In this document: in pieces, positions 41,893-49,985 of the stretch
Layout of the letters: each line of letters opens with the position of its first letter
Position numbering within the stretch: position 1 is the first letter of the stretch
DNA from: UBA5314 sp964635975
GTDB taxonomy: Bacteria > Bacillota > Syntrophomonadia > Syntrophomonadales > Syntrophomonadaceae
Assembly (NCBI GenBank): GCA_964635975.1
Contig: CAZWPO010000016.1
Coordinates: 1 to 64,000, forward strand
Direction of reading: 5' to 3'
DNA length: 64,000 nt
Translations under genes and position numbers: made by a program
The notes under the pieces: generated by a model
Told to the model about the DNA's origin: nothing
The model's database searches: none
The model's input: only the letters and a program-made list of their open reading frames with translations

Positions 41893-42715
41893 ACTAAAGC
41901 ACAATTTAATAACCGGAGGATTTTGGCTGTCTGGATTAATAATACTGGCTATCCTCATTGGCATAATTGCTTATATATTTATAAAGGGATTTTCCACGGT
42001 CAGTCTGGATTTTATACTCCAGCCGCCCAGTCGAGCTGGACGGTCCGGAGGCATATCGACCACTATAGTAAGCACACTTTACCTGACATTTATGTCACTC
42101 CTCATTGCAGTACCAATAGGGGTAGGCAGTTCAATTTATCTCGAAGAATATGCACATAGCCGGAGCAGATTTGCCCGACTGGTGAACTTAACCTCTGAGA
42201 CCCTGGCAGGCATACCCTCCATAATATTCGGTTTATTCGGGTTTGTATTCTTTGTTGTTTTTCTTGACCTCGGCTGGTCTCTTATATCAGGGAGCTTGAC
42301 CCTGGCCATAATGATCCTGCCGACTATTACCCGAACAGCTCAGGAAGCTATACTGACTGTATCACCTGAATATAGAGAAAACAGTCTGGCACTGGGGGCC
42401 AGCAAGTGGCAGACAATTAGAAGAGTCGTGTTGCCTTCGGCTCTGCCTGGGATCGTAACCGGCATAATCCTTTCTATAGGGAGGGCGGTAGGTGAAACAG
42501 CTGCGATCATTCTTACCGCTGGGAGTTCGCTGGGCATGCCGATCTCACCATTTGATCCGGCCCGGACCATGTCGGTTCATCTTTACTTGATGGCGATGGA
42601 GGGTATATCTAACGAACGAGCGCTGGGAACAGCACTGCTTATCGTGGTTCTAATAATCATTATCAACTATATGGCCAATCTCAGCTTGAGGAAATTTACC
42701 AGGGCTATGAGGTAA
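41870..42715 (+). CDS. pstA: Phosphate ABC permease PstA
   Basis: A 281-residue permease with six helices and the family segment EYRENSLALGASKWQTI plus RRVVLPSALPGIVTGIILSIGRAVGETAA. Start ATG 41870 or 41876, within the end of pstC, implying translational coupling. Confidence 0.92.
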   Translation: MQMIKTSRLKHNLITGGFWLSGLIILAILIGIIAYIFIKGFSTVSLDFILQPPSRAGRSGGISTTIVSTLYLTFMSLLIAVPIGVGSSIYLEEYAHSRSRFARLVNLTSETLAGIPSIIFGLFGFVFFVVFLDLGWSLISGSLTLAIMILPTITRTAQEAILTVSPEYRENSLALGASKWQTIRRVVLPSALPGIVTGIILSIGRAVGETAAIILTAGSSLGMPISPFDPARTMSVHLYLMAMEGISNERALGTALLIVVLIIIINYMANLSLRKFTRAMR

Positions 42716-42733
42716 ACGGGGGGTGAAGACATC

Positions 42734-43495
42734 GTGGAAGACACAATTAAAATGAAAAGCGTCGATCTGGAAGTGTTTTATAATGAATTTCAAGCCCTGC
42801 ACCGAATAAATATGGACATAAAAGCCAATCAGGTTACTGCCCTGATCGGGCCCAGCGGCTGTGGAAAGTCAACCTTCCTGCGCACTCTCAACCGATTGAA
42901 TGAGCTTATCGAAGGGACAAGAATAAAGGGGCAGGTATACCTTGATGAGGCACCGATATATGAAAAAGAAGTAGATGTAGTGGACTTGCGAAAAAAAGTG
43001 GGGATGGTGTTTCAAAAACCTTCGGTGTTTCCAATGTCGATATATGAAAACGTTGCTTATGGTCCTAGAATTCATGGGGTCAAAGATAAAAGCCAGTTGG
43101 ATGAGATCGTGGAAAAGAGCCTTAAAGCTGCCAACCTGTGGGAGGAGATGGGGAATAGACTTAATTCGCCCGCAGCAAGAATGTCCGGCGGACAGCAGCA
43201 GCGCCTGGTAATAGCCCGGGTGCTGGCCGTAAATCCAGAAGTAATATTGATGGATGAACCGGCTTCAGCCCTCGACCCCATCTCCACGTCCAAACTGGAA
43301 GAATTGATTGCCGAGTTAAAAAAGGACTATACTATTGTCATTGTTACGCATAATATGCAGCAGGCGGCCCGCGTATCTGACTATACCGGCTTCTTTTTGA
43401 ACGGCCACCTCGTGGAATTCAATAAAACCAGGGAATTATTCGTTAATCCCGGTGACAAAAAAACCGAAGATTATATCACCGGGAGATTTGGTTAA
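42734..43495 (+). CDS. pstB: Phosphate ABC ATPase PstB
   Basis: A 253-residue ATP-binding protein with Walker A GPSGCGKST, ABC signature MSGGQQQRL, Walker B VILMDEPASALDP and switch His in VTHNM. The strand HRINMDIKANQVTALIGPSG is typical of PstB. GTG start at 42734 with GGGGGGTGAAG. It drives the PstCA channel. Confidence 0.93.
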   Translation: MEDTIKMKSVDLEVFYNEFQALHRINMDIKANQVTALIGPSGCGKSTFLRTLNRLNELIEGTRIKGQVYLDEAPIYEKEVDVVDLRKKVGMVFQKPSVFPMSIYENVAYGPRIHGVKDKSQLDEIVEKSLKAANLWEEMGNRLNSPAARMSGGQQQRLVIARVLAVNPEVILMDEPASALDPISTSKLEELIAELKKDYTIVIVTHNMQQAARVSDYTGFFLNGHLVEFNKTRELFVNPGDKKTEDYITGRFG

Positions 43496-43536
43496 CCTTT
43501 ATGATTAGTTAGATTAGTAAAAGGGGGGTAGTTTTT

Positions 43537-44211
43537 ATGACACTCGATTCTCTGCAAGATCAATTAGGCGCGCTTAAAGAAGATATACTGAAGATGGGAA
43601 GCCTGCTGCAGGAGCAGATCTACAAGGCCAACCGTTCCCTGACCGAAAAGAATATGGAACTGGCCAGGGAAGTAATAAAAAAAGATGATATCTTAGACCA
43701 GATGGAGCTTGACATCGAACAGAAGTGCCTGTATCTGATTGCTCTAAAACAACCCCTGGCTAAAGACCTGCGCTTCATCGGCACGGCACTGCGCATAATT
43801 GTAGATATAGAACGGATGGGCGACCATGCCGAGAGCATATCCAGGATAGCAATTGATCTCTACGATCAGACCTATATGAAGCCCTTAATAGATATACCGA
43901 AGATGGCGAAAATTGCCCAGGAGATGGTTGTGACCGCTATGAAGGCCTTCGTCGACTGGGATGTGGAACTGGCGATGACGCTGGTAGCCATGGAAAAACA
44001 GGTGGACGCCCTGTACGATGCAGTATTTCGCGAGCTTCTTTCCTATATGATGCGCGACCAGGGCAATATACCCCAGGCTACGGCTCTGCTTCTGGTAGCC
44101 GGACACCTGGAGAGAATTGCAGATCATGCAACAAACTGGGGCGAGAGGGTTATCTACATTGTCGAAGGCAGGCGGATAGACCTGAATGTTTTGGCAAGAT
44201 CTGAAGAGTAG
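43537..44211 (+). CDS. phoU: Phosphate-signalling regulator PhoU
   Basis: A 224-residue all-helical protein built from two three-helix repeats, with the metal-binding type motifs IGTALRIIVDIERMGDHAESI and LLVAGHLERIADHATNWGERV. It links Pst transport to PhoR and prevents uncontrolled phosphate uptake. AAGGGGGGTAG precedes the ATG. Confidence 0.92.
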   Translation: MTLDSLQDQLGALKEDILKMGSLLQEQIYKANRSLTEKNMELAREVIKKDDILDQMELDIEQKCLYLIALKQPLAKDLRFIGTALRIIVDIERMGDHAESISRIAIDLYDQTYMKPLIDIPKMAKIAQEMVVTAMKAFVDWDVELAMTLVAMEKQVDALYDAVFRELLSYMMRDQGNIPQATALLLVAGHLERIADHATNWGERVIYIVEGRRIDLNVLARSEE

Positions 44212-44234
44212 GTATTTTACCCTGGGAGATATAT

Positions 44235-44657
44235 ATGGTTGATAAACTTAACAAGGAAAAGGTCCTTTTTATTTGTAATCAAAACTCCGGGAGATCGCAA
44301 ATGGCAGAAGCTCTCTTGCGGATGCTTTATGGAGACCGGTACGAGTCCTATAGCGCTGGTGTCACTCCTTCACAGGTCAACCCTTATGCGATCAAGGCCA
44401 TGGAACAACTGGGAGCAGATATGTCCAAACATCGTTCTAAAAGTATAGATGAACTCAGAGATATTGAATTCGATTATGTTATAACTGTATGTGATCAAGC
44501 TAAAAAAACCTGCCCCTATTTCCCCGGTCTTCGAGTCTTACATCATAGTTTTAGTCGCGCATCAGATGTGGGCGGCGGAGAAGAAATACTTGCTTCTTTT
44601 GCCAGCGTACGGGATGAAATCAAGGCCTGGATTGAAAAACAATTTGGAGATAAATAA
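44235..44657 (+). CDS. Arsenate-reductase-like phosphatase
   Basis: A 140-residue LMW-phosphatase fold enzyme. The N-terminal catalytic P-loop is ICNQNSGRS (C-x5-R-S), and VCDQAKKTCP holds the two further Cys found in thioredoxin-coupled ArsC enzymes; the segment DVGGGEEI gives the catalytic Asp region. Thus arsenate reduction is the likely activity. It follows phoU by 23 bp, at the end of the pst cluster, suggesting that arsenate entering by phosphate carriers is dealt with on the same transcript. ATG with GGGAG upstream. Confidence 0.8.
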   Translation: MVDKLNKEKVLFICNQNSGRSQMAEALLRMLYGDRYESYSAGVTPSQVNPYAIKAMEQLGADMSKHRSKSIDELRDIEFDYVITVCDQAKKTCPYFPGLRVLHHSFSRASDVGGGEEILASFASVRDEIKAWIEKQFGDK

Positions 44658-45469
44658 TCAGGCCACAAATGAGCATTTCGCAATCCCATTTCCCTCAATA
44701 TAATCCAACATCATAATCCAACATCTTTAAGAATACTGCCTTTTTATATGCTGGAGAGTATTTTCTTTTTAGCATTGGTTTAGCTCTGCTATCGTCCCTG
44801 AGCCATATAGGCGCAGCTCAAGCGGAAGGATCAACCATTCTTCTGCTAAAGATGGTTTTTATCAAAAATCATCTATGATCCTTGAACACAGCTTTTTATT
44901 TTTGCGTTTTTCTAGCGCATGCATATGGTATATCCGGTGTGCATCCAATCTCAACCAAAGCCAAGATAGAAAGTAAATTTGGTGTATGCTGATCTCTTTC
45001 CTGACAGCGTCATTTGGTCAACTGCTTTTTTTGACATTAAAAACATGAGTGCTAAAATTATTATAAGGAAATCCTTAAAAATTTCATAGTAAAGGGGATG
45101 ATTGGCTATTATCAGCGGTGTAGATCAGATATCGGAACTGATAAATCGGAATGCTCAATCACCTTGTTGCAAACATTAATTCTCCCAGCGCATGCCTACG
45201 CGCGACACAATTGTTGTTCCCGAAAGCATTTTAATTGGACCAATCACCGGCAACTACACATATTCCGCAAAACCAATTTCTTAATAAATCGAGCAGGATA
45301 ATTATCAGCTTCGGTGTCCAGGTTTTCATTCCAGAGTAATACCTCCAGGTCGATCAGGCATTTTCGTACATCGGGTTATGCCTATCGGCTGGACCAGCTA
45401 TTCCGGCACTTATTGATTGATTCCCAAAGAGCTTGAAGAAGGACAACTGGATATCAAGGAGGTGTAATA
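44658..45469. pseudogene. Gene-poor stretch with possible decayed coding fragments
   Basis: About 810 bp without an intact gene. A 13-bp tandem duplication (ATAATCCAACATC) is at 44700-44725. Short coding-like pieces occur in different frames: one with GLALLSSLSHIGAAQAEGST near 44780-44840, one with a TTG start at 45112 after AAAGGGGATGA (LAIISGVDQISELINRN), one reading MPTRDTIVVPESILIGPITG from 45193, and PKELEEGQLDIKEV ending just before the thiolase gene. They could be remnants of one or more broken genes; none can be assigned. Confidence 0.35.
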
Positions 45470-46744
45470 ATGAGTGGCAAATTAAATGCACCGGTGTACA
45501 TACTGGGAGCCGGCTGTACTCATTTCGGCAATCTCTTGGATACACCGGAACTCAACGGATTATCGCTGCAGCAGCTGGTGTCTATCGCAGCAAAGGAAGC
45601 CCTTGAAGATGCTAAGACCGATCCTGGCGAGATAGACGCCTACATTGTAGGGAATCACACTGCCCAGAGTTCTTTCGCTTCGGCCTACAGCCAGGTGTCC
45701 AAGTGGATTGGGATGGAACTCAAGGCTGGCGTACAGATGGCAGCCGCCTGTTCCACCACCAATGTTGGAGCCCAATTGGCCGCGGCGCAAATTGCAGCCG
45801 GTATTTATAATAAGGTGCTGGTGGTAGGATTTGAAGCCACCCAGACCAATCCTATGGGAAACAGCCCTTATGAGAGGGAGCAGACCCCCACCGACGTGAT
45901 GTGGCTGTGGACAGACGGAGGAGTCAACCAGGCGTATTGGGTGCCCCAGGGCTACGATATTTTTCCAGTCTATAACGGATTAATCGCACTTGGCTATTGC
46001 CGTAAATTCGGGATATCTATAGAAGATTACGATATATCGATGATGGAGCTCTGCCGCACCAGAAGGCTGCATGGTTCTCTAACCCCAAAAGCGGCCAGGC
46101 GCGAGCCGCTGGAGGATGAGGCCAAACGCAACGGTTTCAGCGAATTGTATGAGTTCTGGACTTCCGATCACAATCCATATTTAGCCTGGCCCACCCGCCT
46201 GCGCAGCCTGGTAACAGCGGTGGACGGCGCTTCGGCGATGGTTCTGGGTGGGCAGGAAGCCGCCCGGGACTACAAAGGTATTCCTATTCAGGTGTTGGGC
46301 ATGTCATATTGTGTCGGCGATCTTCCCTGGTACAAGGAGGATACCGTATTCCCCGCCGATGCCCTGGCCCTGGCCAGAGCTTACGAGATGGCGGGAATCG
46401 GCCCCAAAGACCTGGGCTACTGCTCGACTCACGATTGTTCTCATATTTGCGGTATCAGAGTTGCTGAACAAGCCGGCTATCTCCCGGAGGGCCAGGGGCT
46501 GAAATATGCCCGGGAAGGGCGGCTGCGCTTCGACGCCGACCGGCCGATGAGCACCAGCGGCGGGCGCCATGCTTTTGGACACGCCTGGGCAGCCAGTGCC
46601 GGTACCGACATACTGGAAGCCGTGAAGCAGATGCGGGGCCAGGCTGAAGCCAAGCAGATATCAACTCCTCCTGAGCTCAGCCTGATCCATAACCACGGCT
46701 ATGCCATGATAAGCTCGGTGATGATTTTGAAGGGGGGAATTTAG
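45470..46744 (+). CDS. Thiolase-like protein
   Basis: A 424-residue thiolase-superfamily protein. The nucleophile is Cys in AAACSTTNVGA, and the His of the oxyanion pocket is in GGRHAFGHAWAASAG; the C-terminal segment NHGYAMISSVMIL replaces the CxGGG of classical thiolases with NHG. It most resembles the SCP2/archaeal-type thiolases that pair with an OB-fold (DUF35) protein, which follows directly. Possible roles are acetoacetyl-CoA formation or cleavage. AAGGAGGTGTAATA precedes the ATG. Confidence 0.85.
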   Translation: MSGKLNAPVYILGAGCTHFGNLLDTPELNGLSLQQLVSIAAKEALEDAKTDPGEIDAYIVGNHTAQSSFASAYSQVSKWIGMELKAGVQMAAACSTTNVGAQLAAAQIAAGIYNKVLVVGFEATQTNPMGNSPYEREQTPTDVMWLWTDGGVNQAYWVPQGYDIFPVYNGLIALGYCRKFGISIEDYDISMMELCRTRRLHGSLTPKAARREPLEDEAKRNGFSELYEFWTSDHNPYLAWPTRLRSLVTAVDGASAMVLGGQEAARDYKGIPIQVLGMSYCVGDLPWYKEDTVFPADALALARAYEMAGIGPKDLGYCSTHDCSHICGIRVAEQAGYLPEGQGLKYAREGRLRFDADRPMSTSGGRHAFGHAWAASAGTDILEAVKQMRGQAEAKQISTPPELSLIHNHGYAMISSVMILKGGI

Positions 46745-46745
46745 G

Positions 46746-47147
46746 ATGCCGGAATCAATTATTAAGAAATATTATGACGGACTGCGGGACAAGAAGTTAA
46801 TCGGCATCAAATGCAAGAGATGCTCAAAGTATACATTCCCTCCCACATCGGCCTGTGAGCACTGCGGAAGTTTCGAATTTGACTGGATTCAAATGTCAGG
46901 CCGGGCTAAACTGATTTTTGTATCGCATAATATAACACCAGCGCCCAATCCCCGCCTGACTCCCATTGCTCCCTATGCCTATGGCCACCTGCAGATGGAA
47001 GAGGGGGTTTTTGTTCAAGCGATAATATCCAACATACCAGTAGACATCAAAGTACTGCAGGAATACTTTGAAAAAGGCCCGGTGGATGCAGTAGCGGACA
47101 TTATGGAAGTGGACGGCCTGCCGCTTCTGGCCTTCAAGACGGCGTAA
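46746..47147 (+). CDS. DUF35 zinc-ribbon/OB-fold protein
   Basis: A 133-residue DUF35-type acyl-CoA-associated protein. A rubredoxin-like zinc ribbon (CKRCSKYTFPPTSACEHCG) is followed by an OB-fold (residues about 50-130). In archaea such proteins bridge thiolase and HMG-CoA synthase and pass acetoacetyl-CoA. No HMG-CoA synthase is in this window. Its start is one base after the thiolase stop, with AAGGGGGG in the end of that gene, so it is a subunit partner. Confidence 0.85.
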   Translation: MPESIIKKYYDGLRDKKLIGIKCKRCSKYTFPPTSACEHCGSFEFDWIQMSGRAKLIFVSHNITPAPNPRLTPIAPYAYGHLQMEEGVFVQAIISNIPVDIKVLQEYFEKGPVDAVADIMEVDGLPLLAFKTA

Positions 47148-47248
47148 TTCAGCTTAAATACGCTTGGATTCACGGTCAGCACGTGAGATACAAGCCTGTA
47201 TGTTCTCCATATTATAACGCAAGCCTAGCAGAAAAGGGGGGATCTCCA

Positions 47249-47428
47249 TTGGGCAAGGATAACGAAGAATTCTGCATGGAATGTGGAGAGATGGCGGAAT
47301 TCACCTATGACGGCGAACAATGGATCTGTCAGAAGTGTGGGAGCTACGATTCGCAGGGTGATTTCAATGAATCGATCCCGATTGCTGGCGATGATGCTGA
47401 GCAGCAAAGGGCTTTTAGACCCGATTAG
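47249..47428 (+). CDS. Small zinc-ribbon protein
   Basis: A 59-residue soluble protein with CMECGEMAEFTYDGEQWICQKCG, a two-knuckle zinc ribbon. TTG start at 47249 after AAGGGGGG. It sits 100 bp after the DUF35 gene and may belong to the same unit. The longer frame from 47183 has no site. Confidence 0.65.
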   Translation: MGKDNEEFCMECGEMAEFTYDGEQWICQKCGSYDSQGDFNESIPIAGDDAEQQRAFRPD

Positions 47429-47489
47429 TTTATGCTGGTATACGCCATAGAATGGCCGATGCCTTACTATATGGGAGGGGGAAATTAAG

Positions 47490-47933
47490 ATGAGTGAGAG
47501 TAAATACCCTGCACACAGGTTCTATCCGCCTACGCCTGCTGATTTTTTCCGGGGTCTGGGGAGCAGATGGTTCGAAGATTGGTTCGACAAGGGCGGGCTT
47601 GCTGAAGCCGGCAGCATGAGAGCCGACTTCAAAGAAACAGATGATGCCTATATTCTCGAGGCTGAGCTGCCGGGTTTTGACAAAGAAGACATAAGTGTTG
47701 AATATAAAAATAACCGCCTGTGGGTATCGGCAAAAAAAGAAGAAGAGACTAAAGAGGAGAAAGAAAACTACATCAGGAGAGAGCGGCATTATGGCGAAGT
47801 ATCCCGCCGTTTCTGGGTGACGGGCATAAAAAACCAGGAGATCAGCGCCGAATATAAGGATGGTGTGCTAAAGGTGACTCTACCTAAAATTGAGCCCAAC
47901 ACCGAGTCCGGAAATAAAATAGAGATAACTTGA
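47490..47933 (+). CDS. Hsp20 small heat-shock protein
   Basis: A 147-residue alpha-crystallin chaperone. The core runs from MRADFKETDDAYILEAELPGF to GVLKVTLPKIEP; the V-x-L/G-V-L motif in KDGVLKVTLPK is intact. ATP-independent holdase. ATG with GGGAGGGGG upstream. No heat-shock CIRCE element seen ahead of it. Confidence 0.9.
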   Translation: MSESKYPAHRFYPPTPADFFRGLGSRWFEDWFDKGGLAEAGSMRADFKETDDAYILEAELPGFDKEDISVEYKNNRLWVSAKKEEETKEEKENYIRRERHYGEVSRRFWVTGIKNQEISAEYKDGVLKVTLPKIEPNTESGNKIEIT

Positions 47934-47976
47934 TACCGGAAAATTCTTTGGGACACAACTGTCAAAAGTTTCACAG

Positions 47977-48005
47977 GTCTCCGCTACTGTTTAGTTGGCG
48001 GGGAC
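47977..48005 (+). terminator. Weak hairpin after hsp20
   Basis: Stem GTC(T)CCGC / GCGG(GG)AC followed by TCTCTTTTCTT. Confidence 0.35.
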
Positions 48006-48145
48006 TCTCTTTTCTTAACAGCCGGGAGTGCATACTTTTGTAACATAAAAATATTAGTGCCATAAAATGTTACAGGGTTCAATAGTTTATAACTATAGAG
48101 GTATTTTGTAGATTTGTTCTGGTTTTGAGAAAGGAGAAAGTGATT

Positions 48146-49753
48146 ATGGCTTATTGGCTGTTGTGCCAATCATGCAAACAGTGGAGTAAATCGGCCACCG
48201 CGTTATCCGATGACAAGTCCTGCCCCTTCTGCGATACTCTATTCGTTCCAATAAAAGCGCAAAATTATTATGCTATCGATAATGTTGCTGAAGAAAACCA
48301 AGAAGCGCAGATGAAAACACGCGTACCTGAATGTCCGGAGATGCCAAAGACATTGGAATTAGAGTTTGCCCCTCAAACTTTAGTAGATACCATAGTCCAT
48401 GCAGCCGAGGAGGAACTCGAAATAAGTGAACCTGCTGAGCTGGACGGGGCGCCCGATCTGATAGTCCATCTGGACGAAATGCCTCCCGAGTCCCGGGGGG
48501 AAGTGTCGGAAAGCTTCAGGATACTAGAAACGCAGGAAGAAGCCGATACAGACTGGGAAGGCGAAGCTGAAAATTCGGAATCCAGTACGGAAGTCTTTAT
48601 TGAGGAGATATACAAGGAGGATGCTCAAAGGCAAGAAGCAGCAATACCACAGGCTGCAGAAACTGGCTTAACGGGATCGGCCGGAAAGGAGCTTCCCATT
48701 AAAGACATCCAGCAACTGGCGGAAGAGATTTTTGAGCCTGTCGAAAGCGAAGCGCTGGCTGATGATGAAGCCGAGCAAGACAATAGAATCCAGGAGGTCC
48801 TCGAAGCGGTGGAACTCCCGATAATCGATTCCAAAGAATCAGACGCATTCTGTGAGGAGAATGCAGGATCGGCTGGTAATCAAACTCCAGCCGAAGATGG
48901 TGAAACAGAAAAAGAGCCAAACGAGGCCCAAGAGCTCGATGGGCAGGCTAAACCAGAGAGCGAGGATGGGATCTCCGAGTCCAAAGTTCTCGACGTTGCG
49001 GAAAATGAAAAAATGCGTATCACTTTCACTTACGATTCCCCCCCGTTGATAAAAAACTGGGATAGAACTGAAGACGCTGGCGGGGGCCAGCGGGGCAGGC
49101 CCGAAGGCGAAAAACAAGCGGGCGAGGAGGTAGGAGCCTATGCCAGGGCGACCGAAAGATTGGAACTGGTACTCATCGAAGCGGAAGCGGCTGCTCCGGT
49201 AGTAAGTGAAGAAGAAACCGCCCGATTGGTCTCGGAAGCGCAAAAGATTAATGCGGAACCGGGAGTAGCGCTGCTTGATACATGTGAAGAGCCCTCTGCG
49301 TATCAGGCGGATACGGAAGCCAAAAGCACTCAGGATGCGGTGGACGGGGAAGAAGCGGGGGCGTATGATCCGGTGCTCATGGAAAGGGAAGAGACTCCCG
49401 GTGATCAGAAGGATGTGGAAGCCGATACCATACCAGAAGCACTGGAAGCTGAAAGAGCAGAGCTTGATGCTCCTGCAGAGTCAGGATGCGAAGAAGCCCT
49501 GGATTTAGCGGCAGATGATGAAGATGTAGAAATACACGAGGAATTGAATGGTGAAGATGAAGAGGAAAATCTTGAGGAGGGGATAGGGTGCAATGAAGAT
49601 GCAGCTTCGGCCGATGAAGGCGGTGAAGCAATAGAAGATTCGGCTGAAGATGCGTCTGAGACTGAGGGGGAGGAAATCAAAGAGACGCCCAGGATGACAA
49701 GAACACGTGAAACATATATCGAGATGTTGAGGCGCAGCAGAAATATTCGCTAA
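48146..49753 (+). CDS. Very acidic protein with N-terminal zinc ribbon, unknown
   Basis: A 535-residue protein. The first 30 residues hold a zinc ribbon (Cys7, 10, 26, 29). The rest, up to about 510, is a low-complexity stretch dominated by Glu, Ala and Asp, with no membrane segment or fold and few aromatic residues. The C-terminus is basic (PRMTRTRETYIEMLRRSRNIR). A polyanionic linker between a metal-binding head and a basic tail is uncommon; it might buffer or bind cations, nucleoprotein or surface partners, but function is unknown. ATG at 48146 after GAAAGGAG. A strong terminator follows, so it is a single-gene unit. Confidence 0.7.
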   Translation: MAYWLLCQSCKQWSKSATALSDDKSCPFCDTLFVPIKAQNYYAIDNVAEENQEAQMKTRVPECPEMPKTLELEFAPQTLVDTIVHAAEEELEISEPAELDGAPDLIVHLDEMPPESRGEVSESFRILETQEEADTDWEGEAENSESSTEVFIEEIYKEDAQRQEAAIPQAAETGLTGSAGKELPIKDIQQLAEEIFEPVESEALADDEAEQDNRIQEVLEAVELPIIDSKESDAFCEENAGSAGNQTPAEDGETEKEPNEAQELDGQAKPESEDGISESKVLDVAENEKMRITFTYDSPPLIKNWDRTEDAGGGQRGRPEGEKQAGEEVGAYARATERLELVLIEAEAAAPVVSEEETARLVSEAQKINAEPGVALLDTCEEPSAYQADTEAKSTQDAVDGEEAGAYDPVLMEREETPGDQKDVEADTIPEALEAERAELDAPAESGCEEALDLAADDEDVEIHEELNGEDEEENLEEGIGCNEDAASADEGGEAIEDSAEDASETEGEEIKETPRMTRTRETYIEMLRRSRNIR

Positions 49754-49783
49754 CGGTTTGAACATTATGCATAAACGGAAGAT

Positions 49784-49812
49784 GGCGTTTTGAGATCGAT
49801 TCTCTTAACGCC
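49784..49812 (+). terminator. Rho-independent terminator
   Basis: Stem GGCGTT-T-TGAGA / TCTCT-T-AACGCC (12 bp with one mismatch) around a short loop, followed by TTTACTATTTC, 30 bp after the acidic-protein stop. Confidence 0.75.
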
Positions 49813-49985
49813 TTTACTATTTCTGAAGTTCCCACATCCAAGCATCCGAATCACATAGAGCTATGATGCAAGTTATTCGAGAAATAGCATTATTATTTAT
49901 AGTGGCATCAATCAGACTATTATTGACTTTTATGGCTTATACTTGTAATAGCTGAAAGGGGTTTTATTAAACGAACGGGAAAAAG

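Noticed and set aside
45098..45301. 67-codon plus-strand frame in the gene-poor stretch
   Set aside because: Amino-acid content is untypical, there is no domain, and a better-sited short frame overlaps it; not called as a gene.
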